Position numbers and translations under genes: made by a program. A stretch of DNA of 64,000 nt from the NCBI GenBank assembly GCA_910588405.1, contig CAJUPT010000003.1, positions 60,639 through 124,638 on the forward strand, written 5' to 3'. Below the pieces are notes generated by a model. The model was not told where the DNA came from. It made no database searches and saw only the letters and a program-made list of their open reading frames with translations. Source of the DNA: an uncultured Lachnospiraceae bacterium (lineage in GTDB: Bacteria > Bacillota > Clostridia > Lachnospirales > Lachnospiraceae). Positions 26,011-34,305 of this stretch are shown one piece after another. Every line of letters starts with the position of its first letter. The first letter of the stretch is position 1.

Positions 26011-26592
26011 ATGAGTCAATTGATCAAGGCTACCATTACTCCATACGAAGCAGTCCATTTCCGTCAGAGCGCAAGGCTGGTTTCCAGCGGCAGTCTCGAT
26101 ACGGAGCGCCGTAGAATTATGGCGATGCAGGCGCGTTTTCAAATGCGTTATTCTGGTCAGGGTGTCGCTAGCAAGCCTCACGACACAAGTCAGGTAAGAC
26201 GTGCATTTATGCCGAAAAGGCAGGCACAGCAGATTTCTCAGGATTCTCCTGCCGCAGAAACTGTTGTCAGCACGCCTGTCCAGCCAGAAATTTCTGCGTC
26301 AGATACCAGAAATTTGACGCTGTCCACTCCGATCGCTGCGTCCCAGCTTTCCACAAAATCCGGCTCTGCCAGCGAAGGAAACGCTTATATCGAGCAGGCA
26401 CAAGCAGCTCATAGTATGGAAAAAGCGTCTTTTGAATTACGAGTTGCCAGCGGAGAACTGTCCTATGTCCCGGCTTTTGATTTCACGATTGTTCTGCAAA
26501 GGCCCGGCGTACAATTTGAATATATGGGCGATTTTACGTATGTACCGCCCAGCTGGTCGCCGATCGGTGAAAATATAGATATGCTATTATAG
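26011..26592 (+). CDS. DUF6470/YviE-like protein
   Basis: A 193-residue soluble protein of unknown biochemical role. It lies exactly where B. subtilis has yviE (DUF6470), between flgL and fliW, and its C-terminal part (SYVPAFDFTIVLQRPGVQFE, then FTYVPPSWSPIGENIDM) resembles the short beta repeats of that family. The N-terminal half is basic and Ser/Gln-rich, with a possible linker at 70-130. A strong AAGGAGGGGG site precedes the ATG. The name rests on both position and pattern. Confidence 0.65.
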   Translation: MSQLIKATITPYEAVHFRQSARLVSSGSLDTERRRIMAMQARFQMRYSGQGVASKPHDTSQVRRAFMPKRQAQQISQDSPAAETVVSTPVQPEISASDTRNLTLSTPIAASQLSTKSGSASEGNAYIEQAQAAHSMEKASFELRVASGELSYVPAFDFTIVLQRPGVQFEYMGDFTYVPPSWSPIGENIDMLL

Positions 26593-26606
26593 GAGAAATA
26601 AGGATT

Positions 26607-27092
26607 ATGAAGTTGATTACCACAGACTATGGTGATATTCAATATGAAAAAGAAGATTTGATTCTGTTTTCAGATGGATTGTTTGGCTTTACTGACCTGA
26701 CAGAATATCTTTTGATCTGTCTTAATGATGAGGATAATTCTCTGTTGATCCTCCAATCCACACAAAGGCCCGAGATATCCTTTGCGGTAATTAATCCTGT
26801 ACTCCTGTGTCCGGATTATTCTCCTGTCCTTACTCCTGAGGAACTGTTTTCTATGGGAGTTAAGGACAGCGAGGATTTATCCTATTATGCAATCTGCATT
26901 GTTAAAAAAGATTTACAAGACAGTATGGTGAATCTGAAATGTCCTCTGGCTATCAATCCCCAGACACTGAAGGGAATGCAGGTTATTTTGGAGGGTTCAT
27001 ATTATCAGTTCCGTCACCGAATAGGCGATCTTCTCCAGGATTCCGAAAACACTGAAAGCGGGAGTGAGACAAATGCTGATATTGAGACGTAA
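26607..27092 (+). CDS. fliW: Flagellar assembly factor FliW
   Basis: FliW binds flagellin or CsrA. When flagellin is scarce in the cytoplasm, FliW releases flagellin and captures CsrA, lifting repression of hag translation. The 161-residue protein shows the family features: YEKEDLILFSDGLFGFTDLTEYLLI, LQSTQRPEISFAVINPVLL and NLKCPLAINPQTLKGMQVIL. It overlaps the start of csrA by 20 bases, so the two are translationally coupled. Confidence 0.95.
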   Translation: MKLITTDYGDIQYEKEDLILFSDGLFGFTDLTEYLLICLNDEDNSLLILQSTQRPEISFAVINPVLLCPDYSPVLTPEELFSMGVKDSEDLSYYAICIVKKDLQDSMVNLKCPLAINPQTLKGMQVILEGSYYQFRHRIGDLLQDSENTESGSETNADIET

Positions 27093-27348
27093 AAAAGATG
27101 AAAGCATATTGATTGGGGATAATATCCGGATTACAATTGTGGAATGTGGTTCGGAAGGAGTCCGAATTGCAATTGATGCGCCAAAACAGATTTCAATTTT
27201 ACGGGAAGAACTGTCAAAGGCAGAAGTTGTCAATAAAGATGCCTTGACACCCCAAAGTGAATATCTTCAAACGATGCAGACGGCCTTACATCATCTATAT
27301 CATCCTAAAATCGGAAATATGGAGCAAAAAAATCCCCCGGAAAAATAA
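27073..27348 (+). CDS. csrA: Carbon storage regulator / translational repressor CsrA
   Basis: CsrA is a dimeric RNA-binding protein that represses flagellin translation. The 91-residue product begins MLILRRKKDESILIGDNIRI, as in the family, and contains VRIAIDAPKQISILREEL. I use the ATG at 27073 with GGGAG eight bases upstream rather than a GTG at 27064. The C-terminal tail (about 25 residues past the usual end, with LHHLYHPKIGN) is longer than in most CsrA proteins; in B. subtilis the C-terminal extension is where FliW binds. Last gene of the late operon. Confidence 0.93.
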   Translation: MLILRRKKDESILIGDNIRITIVECGSEGVRIAIDAPKQISILREELSKAEVVNKDALTPQSEYLQTMQTALHHLYHPKIGNMEQKNPPEK

Positions 27349-27381
27349 AACTGATTTGTTTGATCTGTTTTATTTTTTCGG
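27337..27381 (+). terminator. Intrinsic terminator after csrA
   Basis: CCGGAAAAATAAAAC pairs with GTTTTATTTTTTCGG around a 15-base loop; the T-rich arm also acts as the T-tract. It overlaps the last codons of csrA. Confidence 0.75.
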
Positions 27382-27440
27382 AGGCTGTTTCATTTTTTTA
27401 ATCGATTGACTGGAGCCGTATTTCTTATCAATTCAGAAAA

Positions 27441-28631
27441 TTAGTTACGTCTGATAAATAAAAAACGAATTAAACGCATCAACCAACAGAAAGGAAGAAG
27501 TAAAGGCATTTTCTCCAATATAGGATAAATTGTACACATATAGCGATATTCCGGAAAAGCCCAACGGAATTTTCGCCCCGCTTCCTGTCGGCGCTCCGCA
27601 TTTCTCTGTTTCCACCGTTCAAACCGTTCCTGTCGGCGCTCTTTGTTCTCACTTTTTTCAATCATTTCCCGTAAAACTATGGCTTGCTGATCAATTTCAT
27701 AATCCTCATTATTTAAAATACCTCTGCTAAGAATCCGATTTTCCAATACATCGTATTCTTCCGGTTCATAACGTTGATCCTCTTCCAGCTTTAGCTCCTC
27801 CTGAGAGCCAAACCACATATACGACAAATGCAAAAGCTTATCAGCCAGCCGTTCAACGCAAAAATCAGACAGAACTTTTTTCACATGAGCCTGATTAATC
27901 TGTTCCTGCCATGTTTTATGATACAGATATAGATCCATAAGCTCTCGTATCACCAGCTCATCCTGCGCATAACGGTATGCACATTTCGCCATGTAAAAAA
28001 TAAACCGATCCACAACAGACAGTGTTCTCACTGTATGATAAGGTTCCTTGACAAATACTCGCCTTAAAAGAAACTGCATTTGCTTCTCATACGCATGGGT
28101 TTGAAATGGAGGTTTCCGGAAAATCTCTACATAGATTCCCGATACACGTTTCATTCGCTCTCCAAATCCAGAATAAAAACGATCAGTTTCATAGCCCAGA
28201 TCTACTAAATACCCTTTCGCCAGTACATAGCTTTCTTCATCCATTAAAAGCCGCAATGGAATATTGGAAGCCGCTTCAGGAAGCTGATAAAGATTCCTGA
28301 AATCACAAGACTCTAATATTGCACAGGAAATATTCCGCATATCCAATAACGCCAGGACTTCCTGTTCCGCTTCCTTGCAAATTTCCCCATACTGCAGCCC
28401 TTGCCAATAACGTTCTGCAAAAGAATCCTGCCATTTCTGCGGAATCTTCTTCCCATTGCCCAGCATAGACAGATAAACTAAATTCGTAATCTTATGGTAA
28501 TCTGCAACCCGGTAAATCCTTTCCCAATCCAACTGTCCCCTGATTGGACGCTGATCATCCTGCCGGATAAATGCTCCTGCCATATTTACGAGAAAACGTC
28601 CTTCTATTATCAATCGATTATTCATAAACAT
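27441..28631 (-). CDS. Nucleotidyltransferase-fold family protein (PF14907-like)
   Basis: A 396-residue cytoplasmic protein resembling the 'nucleotidyltransferase family' proteins (NTP_transf_5) of Clostridia, often found near surface-polysaccharide genes. The pattern is seen in WERIYRVADYHKITNLVYL, then the position of the normally conserved D-x-D-L catalytic strand, which here reads IPLRLLMDEES; the first acidic residues appear to be missing. The C-terminus is highly basic and rich in Arg/Glu (ENKERRQERFERWKQRNAER) and ends in a hydrophobic stretch with RFLFIRRN. It could be inactive or a scaffold. It lies downstream of fliS in the same direction. Confidence 0.6.
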   Translation of the reverse strand: MFMNNRLIIEGRFLVNMAGAFIRQDDQRPIRGQLDWERIYRVADYHKITNLVYLSMLGNGKKIPQKWQDSFAERYWQGLQYGEICKEAEQEVLALLDMRNISCAILESCDFRNLYQLPEAASNIPLRLLMDEESYVLAKGYLVDLGYETDRFYSGFGERMKRVSGIYVEIFRKPPFQTHAYEKQMQFLLRRVFVKEPYHTVRTLSVVDRFIFYMAKCAYRYAQDELVIRELMDLYLYHKTWQEQINQAHVKKVLSDFCVERLADKLLHLSYMWFGSQEELKLEEDQRYEPEEYDVLENRILSRGILNNEDYEIDQQAIVLREMIEKSENKERRQERFERWKQRNAERRQEAGRKFRWAFPEYRYMCTIYPILEKMPLLLPFCWLMRLIRFLFIRRN

Positions 28632-28699
28632 CCACTTCCATAGCTTTCAATAGCTTTTTAATCACGCAAAAAACAGCTGCCCCGCTGTTATTCCTGATA

Positions 28700-29089
28700 T
28701 CAGCGAGGCTGCCCTGCATGAATCCGGAGGCCCAGCAGCTGATCCAGCTGCTGAACCTCACTGATTAATTCTACCGTTTTTTTTCGTATCTGATAAACTA
28801 ACTTTTCCTCCGTTTTTGCCGTTGCAAGACCTTCCTCCGGATCTATCTTCATGATCCGCATCACCTGCTCTGCATCCTGGGGATCATTCTCTGCTTTTTT
28901 CCAGATCATTTCCTGACAGACACTATACTTTTCCATTTCTTCCGCACGCATATCCAGCATCAGGGACAATGAAACCTCATCCCTGCGGGAAACCATTTCA
29001 AGCATTTCTTTCGTTAATCTATGGATCTCATGAAGACAATTATACCGCCTTTGCAGTAGAACCTCCATTTCCGTCAAATCCAATGCCAT
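28700..29089 (-). CDS. FliT-like flagellar chaperone candidate
   Basis: A 129-residue, almost fully helical, charged protein (LQRRYNCLHEIHRLTKEMLEMV; TEEKLVYQIRKKTVELISEVQQLDQLL). Size, coiled-coil character and location directly after fliD-fliS match FliT, the export chaperone of FliD. FliT proteins diverge strongly, so the assignment is positional. It starts 14 bases after fliS. Confidence 0.6.
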   Translation of the reverse strand: MALDLTEMEVLLQRRYNCLHEIHRLTKEMLEMVSRRDEVSLSLMLDMRAEEMEKYSVCQEMIWKKAENDPQDAEQVMRIMKIDPEEGLATAKTEEKLVYQIRKKTVELISEVQQLDQLLGLRIHAGQPR

Positions 29090-29103
29090 CCTCTTTTGCC
29101 CCC

Positions 29104-29517
29104 CTATCCACGGACACCTTTATCCTGAAACTGTAAACTGCCCTGAACACCTGGAGCTTTTTTACCTGCTTCATCAAAAGCGCCTCCCAATTCTGAAAGA
29201 ATATTTCGAATGCGTGCAATTTCTTCCTTCTGCCGTTCTCTGCCTGCATTCACTCTGCTGAGATCCACAATCAGATAACTATAGATTCTCCGCAAATCAC
29301 GGCTGATCGGCTGCTGCATATCTAAAATATCATCCAGATAACGGACAATCCTGGACACACGATGGATATTATCCTCAAATAACTCATAGGCCTGATCATC
29401 CAAGGCAATCTCCGCTTTTGTCAAGCGACTGATTGTCTCATTATATAAAACCTGTAACAATTCGGCGCTGCTCATTGAGTAGATGCTTGCCTCTTTGTAC
29501 TTCTGGAATTCATTCAT
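29104..29517 (-). CDS. fliS: Flagellin export chaperone FliS
   Basis: FliS binds the C-terminus of flagellin and prevents early polymerisation. The 137-residue protein has the conserved YKEASIYSMSSAELLQVLYNETISRL N-terminal helix and the RRIYSYLIVDLSRVNAG segment of the four-helix bundle. It follows fliD in the same operon, as in most flagellated Firmicutes. The Gly/Gln-rich tail (PGVQGSLQFQDKGVRG) is slightly longer than usual. Confidence 0.93.
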   Translation of the reverse strand: MNEFQKYKEASIYSMSSAELLQVLYNETISRLTKAEIALDDQAYELFEDNIHRVSRIVRYLDDILDMQQPISRDLRRIYSYLIVDLSRVNAGRERQKEEIARIRNILSELGGAFDEAGKKAPGVQGSLQFQDKGVRG

Positions 29518-29545
29518 ATTGTTCTTCGTCCCCAGTTTGGATTAT

Positions 29546-32047
29546 TTACCCCTGAAGCTGAGAAAGATAGCCCGATTGTGTATTAAACTTATTAATCATA
29601 GACTCCATCGTCGTAAACTGTCTGATATAGCTATCCTGCTCTGTTTTCAGTCGGCTCTTCAACGTAGCGATTGTCTTTTCCATTTCCTGCAGCTGTTGGT
29701 AAATCCAGTTGTTTGACACTGACAGAGGTACCTTTTCGGAGCCGGCTTCTTCCACCAGACGTCCATAAGAACCATTAGAATCAGCGGTTGCCGCATTATC
29801 ACTTCTGTATTTGGTAGCATAAGGTGTCAGCGTATCCTCTATAATGGAAGCCAGACCCTTTTTCACATTACCGCCGCCTGTGAATATATTCGATACCAGC
29901 TCCGCATCATTCTCCATCGCTGATTTGAATTTATTCTCATCAAAAACAATTTTTCCTCCATCCTTTGCGTCATCTGACATCGTAATGCCGATCGACTCCA
30001 AATCGGAATAGGAAATCCCGTTATTCATAAGAGTGACCATCACATTCTGCAAAGAAACATTGAAATCCTTCATGGCAGAATCGCTGAAAAGAATACCCTC
30101 TTTAGCCTTCTTCTCCCAGTTCTCTATGGATTTCTCATCCATTTCTTCTTTCTGTGCATCTGTCAGCGGACCATAAGATTTATCAGGTCTCGTCGTAACA
30201 TGAGAATTAACCTCCTCCACTATGGCATTATATGCCTTAAAGAACTCCTTCACTTTCTCAGTTGTTTTATCCACATCTGCTTTCGCGCTGAAGGTAACTT
30301 CCTGAGAGCTGTCCAGCTTACCTGCCGCTTTATCAGCCTCTGACGCATATCCAAAAAGTCCGGACACCGTTACTTTCATGCCTTCCAGATCAAATGTATT
30401 GGTTGCGCTTGTAAGCGTCTGAGACACACCATTTCCATAGCTTACACGAATCGTTGCGTCCAGCCCGTCTTTATTATCCGCATCAGCTCCACCGAAAATG
30501 TTACTCGCAGCGCCCTCCAGAGTAATCTTTCTACCGCTTCCGGTCTCTGATGCCACCAAAAGAAACTGATTGCTGCCGCTCAAATAAGATGCTTTGACAC
30601 CGGCATCTTTATTTGCGTTAATTCTATTAATCAATTCATTAACTGTAGTTTCTGCTGTTATACCTTTAATTTCGGTACCGTTGATTTTAAAACCATTTGT
30701 CTTTAAATCCTCTTCAAATCGTTCTTTCTCATCTGCACCATATCCACTAAAGCCCAATTTTTCCCGATTATACCAGAGACTGGAATCCAAATTCAGCTTA
30801 TTAGAAGCATTTTTTTCAATTCCGATAATCTTGCGCATATCTGCGCCCTCTGCATTAATCGTCAGCGGCTGCGCCGCCTCTCCGGCTACTACATTGCCGT
30901 CTGCATCCTTTCTAGGTGAAGATTTAAAAAACAGACCATCCGTAGAATTGTAATCTACCTCTACTTTATTCTCACCGAATGCTTTGTTTAACCGTTCCTG
31001 AAGAAGATTTTTCAAATCATCCATTGTATCAACCTGATCGTCCTCTTCTATCAGATTGATGGTTTTTGTCTGACCGCCATATGAGACCGATATTTTTTTT
31101 CCAGTCAGATACTGTTTCATTGTTCTCTCACTGGTTGTATAAGAATCTTTAAAAGCAGTTGTCAGCCCGGTCTGGAACTCAGTAGCGAGATCAATACCAT
31201 CCTTTAAATCCTCCTCGCTAAACTGATCTTTATCAAATCCAAGACCTGCAAGAGCCGTTGAATTTTTAGAAATTGCATATGTTTTCCCACTTTTATCCCC
31301 AACTACCTTAACAGTGATCTTATCATTCTCATCAAGACCAAATTCGAGCTTTCCTCCTTTTCCCAGCTCAAAGCTCGAATTCTCCATCGCCTTATTCAGC
31401 TCAGCCACAAGCTCCTCCGGAGCAGCTGTATAATCAATCTCTCTAGTAACTCGCTGTCCATCCACAGTTTCTGTGTATGAAGTAGGGAAGGTAAACGTAG
31501 CTACCGTATTGAACGTCATTTCATTATCAGCAGTTAAACCAGCCGTGCCAAATATCAATGTCTTGCCCGAAAGTTTTGATTCGGTAACATTATCATCCAG
31601 ATTTTTAATTCCTGTCTGAATAACACTGTCTGACGGCATCTTATTTGACATCCGCGTCGCGGATGTCGCCAACTGGTCTACCGCCTGGATCGCCAGATTA
31701 TCCACCCATGCCGAAGTGCCGCTGGCTTTTATAAATTTTGTAACATCATCATCTCCAATTGCTGTTACAATACTTTTTGCAAATAACGATGCAGCCTTTA
31801 AGTTTGATCCTGAAAAATATGAAAAATATTCATCTTCCAAATTAAGGACCTTATCAATAACGCTGCGATATGCCTCCTGCTTCCACTGCAGCTTGGTCAT
31901 CTCGCCTTTCTGTCTGTCAATCTTCGCCTGTGTTCCCGATGTCATGGCTTCGATCATTTCGTCTCTGTCGATGCCGGACGCCAGGCCGCCGAATCCTCTT
32001 AAACTGGTGTTACCCAGACTGCTTGTTGCTCCTGATACGCTTGCCAT
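29546..32047 (-). CDS. fliD: Flagellar filament cap protein FliD (HAP2)
   Basis: FliD caps the growing filament and catalyses flagellin insertion. The N-terminal region has the signature GFGGLASGIDRDEMIEAMTSGTQ, and the C-terminal FliD_C domain ends in a coiled coil (YIRQFTTMESMINKFNTQSGYL). At 833 residues it is longer than most FliD proteins (450-700), the extra length lying in the variable middle domains. I start it at the ATG at 32047, with GGAG upstream and the expected MASVSGAT; a longer frame from 32086 is less likely. A GCCGATAT element lies 174 bases upstream. Confidence 0.93.
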   Translation of the reverse strand: MASVSGATSSLGNTSLRGFGGLASGIDRDEMIEAMTSGTQAKIDRQKGEMTKLQWKQEAYRSVIDKVLNLEDEYFSYFSGSNLKAASLFAKSIVTAIGDDDVTKFIKASGTSAWVDNLAIQAVDQLATSATRMSNKMPSDSVIQTGIKNLDDNVTESKLSGKTLIFGTAGLTADNEMTFNTVATFTFPTSYTETVDGQRVTREIDYTAAPEELVAELNKAMENSSFELGKGGKLEFGLDENDKITVKVVGDKSGKTYAISKNSTALAGLGFDKDQFSEEDLKDGIDLATEFQTGLTTAFKDSYTTSERTMKQYLTGKKISVSYGGQTKTINLIEEDDQVDTMDDLKNLLQERLNKAFGENKVEVDYNSTDGLFFKSSPRKDADGNVVAGEAAQPLTINAEGADMRKIIGIEKNASNKLNLDSSLWYNREKLGFSGYGADEKERFEEDLKTNGFKINGTEIKGITAETTVNELINRINANKDAGVKASYLSGSNQFLLVASETGSGRKITLEGAASNIFGGADADNKDGLDATIRVSYGNGVSQTLTSATNTFDLEGMKVTVSGLFGYASEADKAAGKLDSSQEVTFSAKADVDKTTEKVKEFFKAYNAIVEEVNSHVTTRPDKSYGPLTDAQKEEMDEKSIENWEKKAKEGILFSDSAMKDFNVSLQNVMVTLMNNGISYSDLESIGITMSDDAKDGGKIVFDENKFKSAMENDAELVSNIFTGGGNVKKGLASIIEDTLTPYATKYRSDNAATADSNGSYGRLVEEAGSEKVPLSVSNNWIYQQLQEMEKTIATLKSRLKTEQDSYIRQFTTMESMINKFNTQSGYLSQLQG

Positions 32048-32220
32048 ATGATATCCGCTCCTTTCCTTAGATGGAGCGTTTCCCATCCCATAAAAGTCTG
32101 TCTTCTGCCGCGGCTTTGCCTATGCGGTCAGGAGAACGACAGCACTTTCATCACAGGAAACACGTCTGAAAATTTGCTCCTTCATTCTTTCAAACATACT
32201 CCGATTTATCCTATGTATAT

Positions 32221-32247
32221 ATATCGGCATTTTTAAACAGATCGTGA
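32221..32247 (-). promoter_or_regulatory. Probable SigD promoter for fliD-fliS
   Basis: Minus strand GCCGATAT (32221-32228) is a perfect SigD -10. The -35 at the right distance is TCAC, a poor match to TAAA. Confidence 0.55.
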
Positions 32248-32298
32248 ACTTTTGTTGTACTCCGCAAATACGGTACACCGAATTTTCACAATTTTTTT

Positions 32299-33357
32299 CT
32301 ACTTCTCCTCCGCCCCTTCATGTCTGGGATGTTCTTTTACTTCCAGACAGGCTTTTAACGTGGCGGTAAAGATATCTGTTTTTCGTCTGCTCTCGTAAAA
32401 GTTCAGCATAAGGCTGATAGCGTTTTCATCCATTACCACATATTTTGACGGAAGGGATGTCAAAATCAGTGCGTGTACATCGGCACGGCATCTGGGGCAA
32501 GGGCACACGCCGTATTCTTTGATATATTTATCCAGATCCACACGGGCCACCAGCGTCTCCATCACGTTTACCATCCGATAACCGGACTGGGAGGGCTGCG
32601 TGGGCTGTGTGGTGGTATTCGAAGTTTCTGCTGTCGCGGCAGTATCCGTATTCTCTGTGGCTGCCGCATCTGCGACTGTTTCCGTCGTCTCTGCCGCCGT
32701 AGTCATATCGGCAGACGCAGTCATATCTGCGACCGTTTCCATCGTCTCTGCCGTCGCGGTCGTATCGCCAGACGTTTCCGTAGCTTCTGCTGCCGCAGTC
32801 ACATTCGCGGCCATATCCATCGTTTCTGTGGCTGTATTCATCTCTGTATCCATTATTGGCTCCGCAATCTCTGTTTTTATTGTTTCTATATCCGCAGACG
32901 CCGCAGCTTCGGCTGCCGTCTGTGCGTCTGCAGTCTCTGTCGATTTCTGCTCTGCTGACGGTTCCGTATGTATCGACGCCATGTTGCTTTGCAGATCTTC
33001 TCTTTGCACTTCCGGGCTCTGCGATTCCTGATCTTGCAATCCTACCATCCCGCCTGCCGCTTCGGTCTGCTCCTTCAGTTCCTCTTCCAGCTGCTGCTCT
33101 AGCTGTCCTCTAATCTCCTCGGACAGCCGCTCGCTTTCCTGGTCCTCATCCACCACAACGACCTTCTTAATCTCCGCATCCGGCGATACGCCCGAAACAG
33201 ATGTCTGGGCTGCCTGAACACTCTGACCATTCGATATAGCCTGCGCACTCTGCTCGTTCTGCAGCTCCTGCCCGCTCTGGCCTTCCTGGCCCTGTTCTTC
33301 CTCTCCGTTGGTGATCAGGTTCATAACATATGATGTTTTATTTGACTTTCTGGGCAT
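32299..33357 (-). CDS. ComFB-domain protein with long low-complexity N-terminus
   Basis: A 352-residue protein. The last 95 residues form a ComFB-type domain (MVNVMETLVARVDLDKYIKE, then CPCPRCRADVHALIL with C-x-C-x2-C, then LTSLPSKYVVMDE). ComFB-domain proteins in cyanobacteria bind c-di-GMP; in B. subtilis comFB is a competence gene of unknown function. The first 255 residues are low-complexity: Gln/Glu-rich, then repeats rich in Ala, Thr and Glu (TATAETMETVADMTASADMT). It starts one base after the ParA stop codon, so the two are translationally coupled. Adjacent genes are chemotaxis proteins, suggesting a link between polar positioning or c-di-GMP and motility, by inference. Confidence 0.75.
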   Translation of the reverse strand: MPRKSNKTSYVMNLITNGEEEQGQEGQSGQELQNEQSAQAISNGQSVQAAQTSVSGVSPDAEIKKVVVVDEDQESERLSEEIRGQLEQQLEEELKEQTEAAGGMVGLQDQESQSPEVQREDLQSNMASIHTEPSAEQKSTETADAQTAAEAAASADIETIKTEIAEPIMDTEMNTATETMDMAANVTAAAEATETSGDTTATAETMETVADMTASADMTTAAETTETVADAAATENTDTAATAETSNTTTQPTQPSQSGYRMVNVMETLVARVDLDKYIKEYGVCPCPRCRADVHALILTSLPSKYVVMDENAISLMLNFYESRRKTDIFTATLKACLEVKEHPRHEGAEEK

Positions 33358-33358
33358 T

Positions 33359-34129
33359 TTACTTCACCTCCCCGAGATGGATTTTCCCGGCGATCTCACT
33401 TAAGAAATCCTGATAATCCTGCACAGCCTTGGAACGGGGATCATACTCAAATATACTCTCCCCATGAGCGGGCGCCTCCGCGATTGCAACGCCGTTTCGA
33501 ATTTTCGTATCAAAGACCACCGAATCGATCTGACCGGCCAGCTGCTCCGCCATTTCCAGCACATCCCGGGAGAGAATGGTGCGGGAACTGAACTTCGTAA
33601 GCAGAATGCCCAGCACCTGAAGCCGGGGATTCAGGCCGCTTTTTACGCTGTCTATGGTCTCCTTAAGCTGGGACAGCCCCACCAGGCTTAGGATATCGCT
33701 GCCCATGGGGATAATCAGAAAATCAGACACCGTATAGGCGTTGATCGTCAGCAGATTCAGTGCCGGCGGCGTATCGATAATCATATAGTCATACTGGTTT
33801 AAAACCGGCGCGATCGTATCACGCAGGATACATTCCCGTTTTCCGGACACATTCAGACCGTTGCTCAGCGTAATATCGGAGGGCAGGATATCTCCATAAT
33901 TCGTGGGCTGAATCACCTCCCTGATCGGCACTATACCCTTTAAGGCATCCAGCACCGTATAACTGGCGCCGCTTTGCATTCCCATGCAGAAGCCCAGATT
34001 TCCCTGGGGGTCAAGGTCTATTCCCAGCACACTTTTCCCGGCCAGATACAGCCCCGTAGCCAGAGCAGCCGACGTCGTCGTCTTCCCGACCCCGCCTTTC
34101 TGATTTGATACCGTTATAATCGTCGCCAA
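33359..34129 (-). CDS. ParA/Soj-type ATPase
   Basis: A 256-residue deviant-Walker ATPase: SNQKGGVGKTTTSAALATGL (P-loop with the signature lysine), GIDLDPQGNLGF, YMIIDTPPALNLLTINAY. I start it at the TTG at 34129 with GGAGGG six bases before, because the protein then begins at the usual (M)ATIITVSNQKGG. No parB or centromere-like array is visible, and canonical flhF/flhG are absent from the window, so it may position chemosensory arrays or flagella (ParC/FlhG-like role). It is followed directly by the ComFB protein. Role is inferred from context. Confidence 0.85.
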   Translation of the reverse strand: MATIITVSNQKGGVGKTTTSAALATGLYLAGKSVLGIDLDPQGNLGFCMGMQSGASYTVLDALKGIVPIREVIQPTNYGDILPSDITLSNGLNVSGKRECILRDTIAPVLNQYDYMIIDTPPALNLLTINAYTVSDFLIIPMGSDILSLVGLSQLKETIDSVKSGLNPRLQVLGILLTKFSSRTILSRDVLEMAEQLAGQIDSVVFDTKIRNGVAIAEAPAHGESIFEYDPRSKAVQDYQDFLSEIAGKIHLGEVK

Positions 34130-34247
34130 AGCGCTCCCTCCTATAATAATATCCGCAAATATCTTCTGACAAACGCCGTAAGCCCCGCAACAGTCCGCTG
34201 TCTTTTCACGCAGCAACACACTTCCGGCCGATCTACGCAAAATCTTT

Positions 34248-34295
34248 GTACATCCGCACAGCTATGTATACATGTGAGCCGCTGCGCATATGTAC
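34248..34295 (-). promoter_or_regulatory. Hairpin upstream of the ParA gene
   Basis: GTACAT(C)CGCACA pairs with TGCGCATATGTAC with one or two mismatches, enclosing the palindrome ATGTATACAT. It lies in the 176-base gap between the PocR-MCP gene and parA and may be a terminator-like or attenuating structure, without a clear T-run. Confidence 0.45.
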
Positions 34296-34305
34296 GATCG
34301 GATTT

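Noticed and set aside
32473..33113. Long plus-strand frames opposite the ComFB-domain gene
   Set aside because: They are antisense shadows of the low-complexity repeats, without ribosome sites or family resemblance.
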